Of a stretch of DNA of 64,000 nt, positions 56,985-64,000 are shown one piece after another. The position numbers and the translations under genes are program-made. Each line of letters begins with the position of its first letter. Position 1 is the first letter of the stretch. The notes below the pieces were generated by a model. The model saw nothing but the letters and a program-made list of their open reading frames with translations, ran no database searches and was not told the origin of the DNA. The stretch covers positions 1 through 64,000 of the forward strand of contig NZ_CDBL01000073.1 in the NCBI RefSeq assembly GCF_000820005.1, in the 5' to 3' direction. The stretch comes from Aeromonas piscicola. GTDB lineage: Bacteria; Pseudomonadota; Gammaproteobacteria; Enterobacterales; Aeromonadaceae.

Positions 56985-57766
56985 GTTTTGACCATGTGAC
57001 CATAGAGGCGGCCCACTACTCCTGGTTGGGGCGACGCAGCTGGCAGCCATTGCTGACCGATATCAGCCTGCAACTGGCGCCGGGGGAGATAGTGGCGCTG
57101 GTGGGGGGGAGCGGCGAGGGCAAGAGCCTGCTGCTGCAAAGCGCCCTGACCTTGCTGCCGGACAACCTGCGCATGCGTGGCACCCTCTCCCTTGATGGCA
57201 CTCCCCTGTGCGACGCCAGCCGTGCCCGTCTGCGCGGCCACACCCTCTGTTATGTGCCGCAGGGGGTGAGCGCCCTCAATCCGCTGCTGACGGTGGAGCG
57301 CCAGCTGGGCCGCGCGGCGCGTCTGTGTGGCCAGAACGGTTCTCGCGAACGGCTCGGCGAGCAACTGCTGCGCTACCAGTTGCCTGCGGCCACCCTGGAC
57401 CGCTATCCGCGCCAGCTTTCCGGCGGCATGGCCAAGCGCATTCTGGCCTGCACCGCGGCGCTCGGCGGCGCCCGCTACATTCTGGCGGACGAGATCACCG
57501 CCTGGCTCGACGAAAGGCTGGCCTGCCTGCTGCTCGGCCAGTTGCGTGAATTGGCCAATCAGGGCAGCGGCATCCTCTGGGTGACCCACGATCTGGCGCT
57601 GGCGGCCCGTTTTGCCGATCGCATAGTCGCGCTGCATCAGGGGCAGGTGAGCGATACCCTGAGCAGCCACCACCTGCGCCAGGGGCAGGGGAGCGAGATG
57701 CTCCGTGCCCACTGGCAGGCGCTGCCGGAGTTCAACGCGCTCTTCTCTGTGCCGGAGGTTTCCTGA
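56978..57766 (+). CDS. ABC ATPase, NikD type
   Basis: 262 residues. Walker A GGSGEGKSL, signature LSGGMAKRIL, Walker B ILADEIT, and switch His in WVTHDLALAARFADR. Length near NikD (254). Stop at 57764-57766 overlaps the ATG of a 40-codon frame. Importer ATPase of the probable nickel transporter. Confidence 0.9.
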   Translation: MLSFDHVTIEAAHYSWLGRRSWQPLLTDISLQLAPGEIVALVGGSGEGKSLLLQSALTLLPDNLRMRGTLSLDGTPLCDASRARLRGHTLCYVPQGVSALNPLLTVERQLGRAARLCGQNGSRERLGEQLLRYQLPAATLDRYPRQLSGGMAKRILACTAALGGARYILADEITAWLDERLACLLLGQLRELANQGSGILWVTHDLALAARFADRIVALHQGQVSDTLSSHHLRQGQGSEMLRAHWQALPEFNALFSVPEVS

Positions 57767-57888
57767 TGTTTTCATCTCTGAAACGGATAGTCCGCTGCGT
57801 GGCAGATATGCAATGGCTGGTATTCAATGTCAGGCCTGGCCGCAGCGCCATTCACTCTTTGTTACCCCGGAGGTCAGCGGATGTTTGA
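57766..57888 (+). CDS. Possible 40-residue ORF linking the two ATPase genes
   Basis: ATG 57766 overlaps the stop of the first ATPase (TGATG) with GGAGG just upstream, and the stop overlaps the start of the second ATPase. The peptide begins MFSSLKRIVRCVADMQW and is basic. No family recognised. It may be real and coupled, or a filler after loss of part of a gene. Confidence 0.35.
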   Translation: MFSSLKRIVRCVADMQWLVFNVRPGRSAIHSLLPRRSADV

Positions 57889-58513
57889 AGTACGGGATCT
57901 CACCATTGCTCATGGGGAACGTCCCCTCTGGCAGGGGTTGTCGCTGACGGTGAAAGCGGGTGAGCGGCTTGGCATCTCTGCTCCAAGCGGTTATGGCAAG
58001 ACCACGCTGGGGCGGGTATTGGCGGGCTGGCAACCGGTTCGGGCAGGCGGGCAGATCCTGCTGGATGGGCAGCCTGTGCCTCTGCAGGTAAAAGGCTATA
58101 ACCCCATCCAGCTGGTGCCCCAGCATCCGGAACTCACCTTCAATCCCTATCGCACCACCGGGCAGGCGTTGTGGGATGTATGGCGCCCCGATGAGGCCAT
58201 GCTGGCCCGCTTTATGGTCAAGTCCGAGTGGCTCGGTCGTAAACCCGGTCAGCTCTCCGGTGGCGAGCTGGCCCGCATCGCGCTGCTGCGCGCCCTCGAT
58301 CCCCGCACCCGGTTGCTTGTCGCCGACGAAGTGACCGCCCAGCTGGATCCGCAAATTCAGCGCCAGCTCTGGCAGGAGTTGATGATTGAGTGCGAGCAGC
58401 GCGGGCTTGGCATGCTTGTCTTCAGTCACCAGCAGGCGCTGCTGCGCCAGATCTGTCATCGGGTGGAAATATTTGATATGTGCCCATTTATCTCAAAAGT
58501 CTTAACTAACTGA
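57881..58513 (+). CDS. ABC ATPase, NikE type, short C-terminus
   Basis: 210 residues against about 268 for NikE. Walker A APSGYGKTT, signature LSGGELARIALL, Walker B LLVADEVT, switch His in FSHQQALL are present, so it should bind ATP. It ends VEIFDMCPFISKVLTN; the last residues are encoded in AT-rich sequence, suggesting that the original 3' end was replaced at the insert boundary. The ribosome site GGAGGTCAGCGG is strong. Confidence 0.85.
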   Translation: MFEVRDLTIAHGERPLWQGLSLTVKAGERLGISAPSGYGKTTLGRVLAGWQPVRAGGQILLDGQPVPLQVKGYNPIQLVPQHPELTFNPYRTTGQALWDVWRPDEAMLARFMVKSEWLGRKPGQLSGGELARIALLRALDPRTRLLVADEVTAQLDPQIQRQLWQELMIECEQRGLGMLVFSHQQALLRQICHRVEIFDMCPFISKVLTN

Positions 58514-58762
58514 AACTGCGGTTTAATTTATCTCATCAGTTAGGGTGTAAACCTCTCCTATTTAGTCGACGTTTGTGAGGAAACTATCAAAAAAGATTAC
58601 TGAATAAACGCCACTGACAGAAATGTTAATTATGGGCTTTGCTTTGAAAGTGCTGTACTTGTTAGTGGATATGTCCTATCTTTTTTTGGGACTCAAAGGG
58701 GGCCATTCATTGTGAGTCCCAACAACAAAATAAATGTGATTTACATCACGTATGGATGAGTT
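58514..58762. other. AT-rich spacer before the fibrinogen-like gene
   Basis: 249 bases with low GC. Holds an 8-bp inverted repeat, GGGACTCA (58688-58695) and TGAGTCCC (58713-58720), and a CRP-like box (58735-58750). T7 precedes the repeat. No gene seen. Confidence 0.6.
58735..58750 (+). promoter_or_regulatory. CRP-like site close to the start codon
   Basis: TGTGATTTACATCACG fits the CRP consensus TGTGA-N6-TCACA with one mismatch. It ends 12 bases before the ATG at 58763, too close for a normal activator site unless the true start is further downstream. Could repress or mark a downstream start. Confidence 0.45.
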
Positions 58763-59593
58763 ATGAAGGCTATTTATATTTCTCTTTTAGCTATGGCATT
58801 TGGTGTTAATGCAACAGTCGTCGAATATCAACTAGAGCAAGATGGTATTGTCGATGGAGTGATAACTGAAGGCGGATCGATTGATTTAAAAATAAACAAA
58901 CAACAAGATGCATTCTCTGGATATGATGAATCCTATGTAACACGGGGATATTTTTATAACAATGAGAACGTTATTCGATTCGATAAAACAACAAAAGATA
59001 CTGTTAGTTACTACCTTGGGACTAAGTCTGAAAACGGTCAATATAAAGGTAATTGGTACGATTCGAATGGAAATGGTGGCGATTTCCGTCTTTTAAGTTC
59101 CGATGTTGAAAACGAAGGGTGCTCCGGTGCAATTCAAACTGGCCAGTACTGTAATATGGAGATTGATGGCGGTGGCTGGCAACTTGTTGCTGTGCGAGCG
59201 GGTGTACGTCAGGGGATTGGAGATGCTGTTGATAAAATAACTACGCTCAGCAGTAGTCAATATCTTAATGCTGAAGAGTGGGGTATGTTGAAAAGCAAAA
59301 TGAAAGAAGTTTTGTTTGTTCAACCCAATACCGGTATCTGGGGCATTATGAATATCGCTGCTGCAAGTTCTATGGATTTATGTAAGCCATTGTCAGATGA
59401 CCTGAGTGTACCAGTACTGGTGCATGCTGAAGATGAGGGCTGTAATGCAGTTGGTTCAGATTATACCCTTGTTGGGCATCCAAGTGCGCCAACTTATCAG
59501 GGGAATCTATACGCAATGTCAGAAAAATATATTCTCTGGCATAATCCTGTAAAGTCTACTTACAGTGACCAACTTATGGTGTATGTAAGATAG
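58763..59593 (+). CDS. Secreted protein with fibrinogen-like motif, low GC
   Basis: 276 residues. Signal peptide of about 17 residues (ISLLAMAFGVNA). Residues about 120-140 (CSGAIQTGQYCNMEIDGGGW, with Cys120, Cys130 and GGGW 136-139) look like the N-terminal motif of fibrinogen-like/intelectin domains. Cys207 and another near 228 may form disulfides. Codon use is AT-rich unlike neighbours, so probably acquired. Carbohydrate or surface binding is inference. Confidence 0.72.
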   Translation: MKAIYISLLAMAFGVNATVVEYQLEQDGIVDGVITEGGSIDLKINKQQDAFSGYDESYVTRGYFYNNENVIRFDKTTKDTVSYYLGTKSENGQYKGNWYDSNGNGGDFRLLSSDVENEGCSGAIQTGQYCNMEIDGGGWQLVAVRAGVRQGIGDAVDKITTLSSSQYLNAEEWGMLKSKMKEVLFVQPNTGIWGIMNIAAASSMDLCKPLSDDLSVPVLVHAEDEGCNAVGSDYTLVGHPSAPTYQGNLYAMSEKYILWHNPVKSTYSDQLMVYVR

Positions 59594-59617
59594 AAATGTC
59601 ATGAGTATCTTAATGTT

Positions 59618-59645
59618 AGAGGGAGGCATCAGCCTCCCTCTTTTG
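59618..59645. terminator. Terminator between the fibrinogen-like gene and hypB
   Basis: AGAGGGAGGC (59618-59627) pairs with GCCTCCCTCT (59632-59641) around ATCA, then TTTTG. Convergent genes on both sides. Confidence 0.88.
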
Positions 59646-59683
59646 TTATCGACCGTTAGCAACGGCGTTTAACCGGTTCAGGT

Positions 59684-60748
59684 TCAGGCACTGGCCAGCC
59701 AGTTCAGCCAGGCATCCATCCCTTCGCCCGTGGTGGCGCTGACCTGGATCACCTGAATATAGGGGTTGACCCGTTTGGCGTTCTCGATGCAGCGGGTCAC
59801 GTCAAAGCTGACGTAGGGGAGCAGGTCAATCTTGTTGATCACCATCAGCTGGGCGGCGGCGAACATGTCCGGGTATTTGAGGGGTTTCTCTTCCCCCTCG
59901 GTGACGGAGAGGATCGCTACCTTGTACTTCTCGCCGAGATCGAAGCTGGCGGGGCAGACCAGATTGCCCACGTTTTCGATAAAGAGGATGCCCCCTTCAT
60001 TGGCGGGCAGCTGGTGGCAGGCGTCGTGGACCATTTTGGCATCCAGATGGCAGCCCTTGCCGGTGTTGATCTGCACGGCAGGGACGCCGGTGGCGCGGAT
60101 ACGGTCTGCATCGGCGCTGGTCTGCTGATCCCCTTCGATCACCGCGCAAGGGCGCTTGTCGGCCAGCTGGCGCAGGGTTTCGCACAGCAAGGTAGTTTTG
60201 CCTGAACCCGGGCTCGACACCAGATTGAGCACCAGCTGGGCCGCCTCGTCGAAGTGCTCGCGGTTGTGGGCCGCCAGGGCGTTGTTCTTGGCCAGCACAT
60301 CCATCTCGATGGCGATCAGCTGGCGCTGCCCCATGCCGGGAACCGACAGTCCCGCTTCCCCTTTGCCGTAGTGCAGATCATCCTGCTGATGGTCATGGTC
60401 ATGGTCATGGTCATGCGGATGAGCGTGGGAATGCTCGTGGTCATGATCATGATGGTCGTGGGGGTGATCATGGTGGTGCTCGTGAGGGTGATCATGACCC
60501 TCTGTCCCCATAGGTGCCCGTACCCCGTGGTAGTGGTGATGGACATCCCCCTGATGGTGGTAGTGGTGGTGAATAATCAGAGTACGTGGCGCGCTCTGCT
60601 CGTGGTCATGATGGTGATGTGCGTCATGAGCATGATGATGGCCGTGCTCATGAGCATGTTCATGGTCGTGATCGTGGGGGTGGGCATGGTCGTGTTCATC
60701 TTCATGGCCGGCGATCCGCGCCTGGCCGCATCCGCATACGCTACACAT
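59684..60748 (-). CDS. hypB: Hydrogenase nickel-insertion GTPase HypB
   Basis: 354 residues, longer than E. coli HypB (290). CSVCGCG (residues 2-8) is the N-terminal nickel site. Residues about 15-124 hold nearly 50 histidines with Asp/Glu, a nickel storage tract. The GTPase domain has P-loop [11 protein letters not shown], the metal Cys-His of [17 protein letters not shown] and NKIDLLP. It releases Ni to HybC together with HypA. Last gene of hypFCDEAB. Confidence 0.96.
   Translation of the reverse strand: MCSVCGCGQARIAGHEDEHDHAHPHDHDHEHAHEHGHHHAHDAHHHHDHEQSAPRTLIIHHHYHHQGDVHHHYHGVRAPMGTEGHDHPHEHHHDHPHDHHDHDHEHSHAHPHDHDHDHDHQQDDLHYGKGEAGLSVPGMGQRQLIAIEMDVLAKNNALAAHNREHFDEAAQLVLNLVSSPGSGKTTLLCETLRQLADKRPCAVIEGDQQTSADADRIRATGVPAVQINTGKGCHLDAKMVHDACHQLPANEGGILFIENVGNLVCPASFDLGEKYKVAILSVTEGEEKPLKYPDMFAAAQLMVINKIDLLPYVSFDVTRCIENAKRVNPYIQVIQVSATTGEGMDAWLNWLASA
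60389..60412 (-). repeat. Hexanucleotide tandem repeat in the HypB histidine tract
   Basis: Four copies of ATGGTC in a row, on the minus strand GACCAT, encoding repeated Asp-His. Copy-number change would lengthen or shorten the metal tract in frame. Confidence 0.8.
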
Positions 60749-60749
60749 A

Positions 60750-61091
60750 TCAACTTACCTCGATGTCGGTGATGCGCAGGCTATCGCCCTGCGCGACGCG
60801 TAATTTGTATCCGCCACACTCGGGGCAGGCTTGCCCGCGCTCGGTGAGGGTGACCGTCTTGTTGCAGTCGTAACACCAGGCCTCGGCCGCCTGGTGCTGA
60901 AAGTGGAGCTGGGCCCCTTCGACGGCGGTGCCCTTGGCGGCGGCCTCGAAACAGAAGGCGATGGTGTCCGGGTCAACGCAGGAGAAGCTGCCGACCTCGA
61001 GCCAGAGTGCGGTCACCTTGTTAAAGCCCCGCTGGGTGGCCTGTTCGGCCGCCAGATCGATGGCGGCCATGGCCAGAGACATTTCGTGCAT
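60750..61091 (-). CDS. hypA: Hydrogenase nickel chaperone HypA
   Basis: 113 residues. N-terminal MHEMSLA gives the nickel ligand His2. A zinc site of two cysteine pairs: CYDC and CPEC. It delivers Ni to the large subunit together with HypB. Its stop is followed 1 base later by the hypB ATG; hypE lies 81 bases upstream. Confidence 0.96.
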   Translation of the reverse strand: MHEMSLAMAAIDLAAEQATQRGFNKVTALWLEVGSFSCVDPDTIAFCFEAAAKGTAVEGAQLHFQHQAAEAWCYDCNKTVTLTERGQACPECGGYKLRVAQGDSLRITDIEVS

Positions 61092-61172
61092 GGTGGCTCC
61101 TTAACCGATATGGGGAGGAGTGACTCCTCCCCCTAATTGGGAAAACGGCATATGGGTGAACGGCATGGCCGA

Positions 61173-62177
61173 TCAACAGATCCGCGGCAGCAGTTCCCCT
61201 TGCGGCAGCTCCAGATAACGGCGGCTGCCCCAGGGGTTATTGAGGATCACCTTGTGACGCTCGCTCGCTTGCACCACACCGATCTGGCTGGCGGCGGGGT
61301 TGAATTGCTGCAAGATGCCCAGTGCGTCCTGCGCCTGTTCGGCAGGCAGGGCCAGCACCATGGTTCCCTCGTTGGCGAGATCATGGGGCTCGAAGCCATA
61401 GAGTTCGCAGAGGCCGCGCACCGGATCGCACACCGGAATGGCGGACTCCTCCAGCTCGATGGCCACTTGGGAGGCGGTGCTCCATTCATTCAGCACGGCA
61501 GCGAGGCCACCGCGGGTGGCATCGCGCAGGGCGTGAGGGGTGATCCCCGCTTGCAGCAGCGCTTCTACCTGCGGCCAGAGGGTGGTGCAGTCGCTTTTCA
61601 GATCAGATCCCAGCTGCAGGGCGTCGCGGGCCATCATGATGCAGGCGCCGTGGCTGCCGATATCCCGCGACACCAGAATGGCGTCACCGGCCTTGAGGTT
61701 GCGCACCGAGATACCCCGGCTCTGTTCCGGCAGCGGAAAGGTGCCGACCCCGCTGGTGTTGATGAAGATCTTGTCGGCTGCCCCCTTGGGCACCACCTTG
61801 GTGTCGCCGCAGACGATGCGGGCGCCGCTGTTGGCCAGCTCTGCGGCCATCGACTCGACGATGCGGGCGAGATCGGCGTAGGGGAACCCCTCCTCGATGA
61901 TGAAACTGCAGCTCAAATACTCGGGCTTGGCCCCCATCATGGCCAGATCGTTGACCGTACCGGCGATGGCCAGCTTGCCGATATCGCCCCCCTCGAAGAA
62001 GAGCGGCGAGACGGTAAAGCTGTCGGTGGTGAAGGCGACGGGCCCGCTTACCGGCAGTAGGGCGGCATCTTCACCGCGCAGCAGGATCTCGTTGCCAAAG
62101 TGGTGAAAGAAGAGCTGGTTGATCAGCTGGTTCATCTCCACACCACCGCCGCCGTGGCTTAACTGAATTTCTCTCAT
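61173..62177 (-). CDS. hypE: Hydrogenase cyanide-ligand protein HypE
   Basis: 334 residues. AIR-synthase-like ATPase that dehydrates the HypF-made thiocarbamate to thiocyanate on its C-terminal Cys (ends LPRIC). N-terminal LSHGGGGVEMNQLI and the DGAALLP-type ATP motif are present. ATG 62177 overlaps the TGA of the 30-codon mini-ORF. Supplies cyanide to the Fe(CN)2CO of the NiFe site. Confidence 0.97.
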   Translation of the reverse strand: MREIQLSHGGGGVEMNQLINQLFFHHFGNEILLRGEDAALLPVSGPVAFTTDSFTVSPLFFEGGDIGKLAIAGTVNDLAMMGAKPEYLSCSFIIEEGFPYADLARIVESMAAELANSGARIVCGDTKVVPKGAADKIFINTSGVGTFPLPEQSRGISVRNLKAGDAILVSRDIGSHGACIMMARDALQLGSDLKSDCTTLWPQVEALLQAGITPHALRDATRGGLAAVLNEWSTASQVAIELEESAIPVCDPVRGLCELYGFEPHDLANEGTMVLALPAEQAQDALGILQQFNPAASQIGVVQASERHKVILNNPWGSRRYLELPQGELLPRIC

Positions 62178-62266
62178 CGGGTCTGGTTCTCCACAAGATT
62201 GCCGAAACAGGCTGGTTCATCTCTCCTCATCACCCGACCAGCGTGGCTTAACTGAATTTCTCTCAT
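62126..62266. repeat. Tandem duplication of the hypE start region
   Basis: A 25-base stretch covering the hypE start codon (62153-62177) recurs exactly at 62242-62266, and a 13-base block at 62126-62138 recurs at 62211-62223. The spacing differs by 4 bases. It separates hypD from hypE by 86 bases where these genes would otherwise overlap. Confidence 0.9.
62174..62266 (-). pseudogene. 30-codon duplicated fragment of hypE
   Basis: Starts at ATG 62266 (overlapping the hypD TGA) with MREIQLSH, the true HypE N-terminus, then diverges (AGRVMRRDEPACFG) and ends in TGA at 62174-62176, overlapping the real hypE ATG. It may be translated as a coupling leader between hypD and hypE. Confidence 0.75.
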
Positions 62267-63375
62267 TGGATCCCCATATATCGGTAGTAGGCATTGCAGG
62301 CCCCCTCGGAGCTGACCATGCAGCTGCCCATGGGCTGGGTCGGGGTGCAGCCCCGGCCAAAGACTTTGCACTGATTGGGCTTGGCTAGGCCGCGCAGAAT
62401 ATCGGCGCACTGGCACGCCTTGTGGTCATCGATGGGGGTCTGATCAAGTTGGAAGTGACGCTCCGCATCGCGCTTGGCAAAGGCATCCCGCAGGCGCAGG
62501 GCGGAGGCATTGATGTCCCCCAGACCTCGCCAGCGAAAATGCTCGCGGGTCTCGAAAAAGCGCTCGACCAGCCGCTGGGCGGCTTTATTGCCACTGGCAG
62601 TGACGGCGCGGGTGTACTGCACCTCCAGCGCGTAGCGGCCTTCCACCTTCTGGCGCACCATCATCAGCAGTGCCTCCATCACATCCACCGGCTCGAAGCC
62701 GCTCACCACCACAGGCACCTGATAGCGTTGGACTATGGGCAGGTAGATATCGGCGCCTGTGATGACGCTGACGTGAGAGGGGCCGATAAAGGCGTTCACC
62801 TTGGCAACCCCGTCGGCCATCACAGCGTGAATGGCGGGGGGCACCAGCACATGGTTGATATGAAACAGCAGATTCTCGACCCCTTGCTCTTCAGCTGCTG
62901 CCAAGAGCGCGGCCGTCATCGGGGTGGAGGTTTCGAAACCGATGGCGAAGAAGACCACGGTTTTCTCCGGGTTCTCTTTGGCGATGCGCAGGGCGTCGAG
63001 GGGGTCATAGACGGGGCGGATATCGCTCCCCCTGGCGCGCTGCTGGGCCAGCGTGCCTTTGGAGCCCGGCACCCGGATCATGTCCCCCAGGGTCACCAGA
63101 ATGACGTTGGGCTCTCTAGCCAGTTCGATGGCCTGATCGATGCGCTCCTTGGGCATGATGCAAACCGGGCAGCCGGGGCCGTGGACGAACTCTATGCTGG
63201 CCGGCAGCAACTGGGGCAGGCCGTATTTCATGATGGTGTGGGTATGGCCGCCGCACACCTCCATCACCCGCAGCGGCTCGGGGAGTAATTTGGCCTGTTC
63301 GGTGATCTGGGCGGCGAGGGCGCGGATGACGTCGGGCTGACGAAAGCCCTGAAACAGGTCATTCAAGGTCAGCAT
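62263..63375 (-). CDS. hypD: Hydrogenase Fe(CN)2CO assembly protein HypD
   Basis: 370 residues. Holds a [4Fe-4S] cluster and the Fe scaffold. VCGGHTHTIMKYGLPQLLP and GPGCPVCIMP supply essential cysteines, with further C-terminal Cys in CQCADILRG and FGRGCTPTQPMGSCMVSSEGAC. Works with HypC. Its start overlaps the end of hypC by 7 bases. Confidence 0.97.
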   Translation of the reverse strand: MLTLNDLFQGFRQPDVIRALAAQITEQAKLLPEPLRVMEVCGGHTHTIMKYGLPQLLPASIEFVHGPGCPVCIMPKERIDQAIELAREPNVILVTLGDMIRVPGSKGTLAQQRARGSDIRPVYDPLDALRIAKENPEKTVVFFAIGFETSTPMTAALLAAAEEQGVENLLFHINHVLVPPAIHAVMADGVAKVNAFIGPSHVSVITGADIYLPIVQRYQVPVVVSGFEPVDVMEALLMMVRQKVEGRYALEVQYTRAVTASGNKAAQRLVERFFETREHFRWRGLGDINASALRLRDAFAKRDAERHFQLDQTPIDDHKACQCADILRGLAKPNQCKVFGRGCTPTQPMGSCMVSSEGACNAYYRYMGIQ

Positions 63376-63620
63376 GGCAAGATATCCTGATCGGGCATCA
63401 GGGCCACCATCTGGCGGAAGCTCTCGAGGCTGGCCTGCGCCTCCTCTTCGTCAATCTTGCTCATCACAAAGCCGATATGGAGCAGCACATAGTCGCCGAG
63501 GTTGAGGGGCTCTTCGAGCAGCATGCAGCTGACACGCCGCTGTACCCCCAGGGTATCGACGGTGACGCAGTTATCTTCGGGGTGCAGTTGCACCACCTGA
63601 GAGGGGATGGATAGACACAT
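63369..63620 (-). CDS. hypC: Hydrogenase assembly chaperone HypC
   Basis: 83 residues from ATG 63620; an earlier ATG at 63650 would hide the essential Cys2. MCLSIPSQVV is the family signature; Cys2 binds Fe and then HybC. E. coli uses HybG for hydrogenase-2; here this single HypC/HybG-type protein is the only one seen. Overlaps hypD. Confidence 0.95.
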   Translation of the reverse strand: MCLSIPSQVVQLHPEDNCVTVDTLGVQRRVSCMLLEEPLNLGDYVLLHIGFVMSKIDEEEAQASLESFRQMVALMPDQDILPC

Positions 63621-63625
63621 GGATT

Positions 63626-64000
63626 TCAGGACTCCGACAAGGTGACACAACCGGTTGTGACAGGCTGATGCGTGGCAAGATGGTGGATGGCAAACCAGAG
63701 CTGACCGGCGGCGATGCCACCGTCATTGAGCGGCAGGTTTTCGCTGGTCAATACCTGCCGTTCTGCCGCTTCGAGAGCAGGCACCAGCAGATCCATCAGC
63801 ACCCGGTTTTGAAATACGCCGCCCCCGAGCGCCACCGGATAGCCGGGGAAGCACTCGGCCAGGGCGATCACCAGAGCGCTGACCGCGTGGATAAAACCGG
63901 CGGCCAGGCTGGCGGTGGAGGTGCCTTTTCGCTGCTCGTTGATAAGGGTGTTGAGCAACTCGGCCCACTCGATGTGCAGTGGCCCCTCTGCGCTCTGGTG
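63626..64000 (-). CDS. hypF: HypF carbamoyltransferase, C-terminal part only
   Basis: About 124 C-terminal residues; the rest lies beyond position 64000. VALGGGVFQNRVLMD and LPLNDGGIAAGQLWFA are the YrdC/Kae1-type ending of HypF, which makes the carbamoyl-AMP used to form cyanide. The stop at 63626 is 5 bases before hypC, giving hypF-C-D-E-A-B. Confidence 0.93.
   Translation of the reverse strand, partial: HQSAEGPLHIEWAELLNTLINEQRKGTSTASLAAGFIHAVSALVIALAECFPGYPVALGGGVFQNRVLMDLLVPALEAAERQVLTSENLPLNDGGIAAGQLWFAIHHLATHQPVTTGCVTLSES

Noticed and set aside
58514-59650. Insertion sequence as the cause of the AT-rich island
   Set aside because: No transposase frame, no terminal inverted repeats enclosing the region and no target duplication that I can see.
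60254-60772. Methionine/valine-rich plus-strand frame
   Set aside because: Antisense to the histidine tract of HypB (CAT/CAC read backwards give Met/Val).

Overview
This window looks like chromosomal DNA of an Aeromonas-type gammaproteobacterium. It is GC-rich throughout, has the gammaproteobacterial block cmk-rpsA-ihfB-lapA-lapB-pyrF, close relatives of E. coli cysB, ribA, nfsA, ltaE, mepA and hns, and also rhombosortase and two kinds of c-di-GMP protein. I see no insertion sequence, prophage or CRISPR array. One short stretch (about 58.47-59.65 kb) is clearly AT-rich and looks acquired. The genus is an inference from gene content, not from a database search.

Layout. 0-16.8 kb is mixed housekeeping: TPM/LemA envelope proteins, murein endopeptidase MepA, an RRM RNA-binding protein, an aldo/keto reductase, a small HTH regulator, an SDR, threonine aldolase, a PAS plus CheY-CheC pair, a LysR regulator, a PAS-GGDEF-EAL protein, NfsA, YecM, and a divergent MFS/LysR pair like ynfM/ynfL. 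16.8-24 kb holds cysB, ribA, cmk, rpsA, ihfB, lapA, lapB and pyrF. 24-27.6 kb holds rhombosortase overlapping head-to-head with a DTW-domain gene, then queC, queE, a DUF3820 gene and a PduO-type adenosyltransferase. 27.6-36.2 kb has hns, a lysine riboswitch in front of an NhaC-family transporter, tdk, a QEGLA-motif protein, a YbjN-like protein, tRNA-Ser(GGA), an XRE-cupin regulator divergent from a B3/4-domain protein, and alr.

36.6-46.65 kb is an accessory chemosensory operon on the minus strand: cheY, STAS, cheA, mcp, cheW, cheR, cheB, a response regulator-EAL protein and a second mcp. It has no cheZ or cheD.

47.27 kb to the end is a hydrogen-uptake locus. A perfect FNR box sits at the spacing of a class II activated promoter in front of hybOABCDE (hydrogenase-2 type). 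A five-gene peptide/nickel-family ABC importer follows, very likely supplying Ni. Facing it are the maturation genes hypF(partial)-C-D-E-A-B. HypB carries a very long histidine-rich, metal-binding N-terminus. Between importer and hypB sits the AT-rich insert with a secreted fibrinogen-like protein. The hypD-hypE junction contains a tandem duplication that creates a 30-codon mini-ORF.

The most notable items are: the lysine riboswitch with an RBS-masking hairpin; the FNR-hyb promoter; the AT-rich fibrinogen-like insert beside a shortened ATPase gene; the hypE 5' duplication; head-to-head overlapping start codons; a decayed tRNA-Ser copy inside the tRNA leader; and the STAS-containing accessory chemotaxis cluster.
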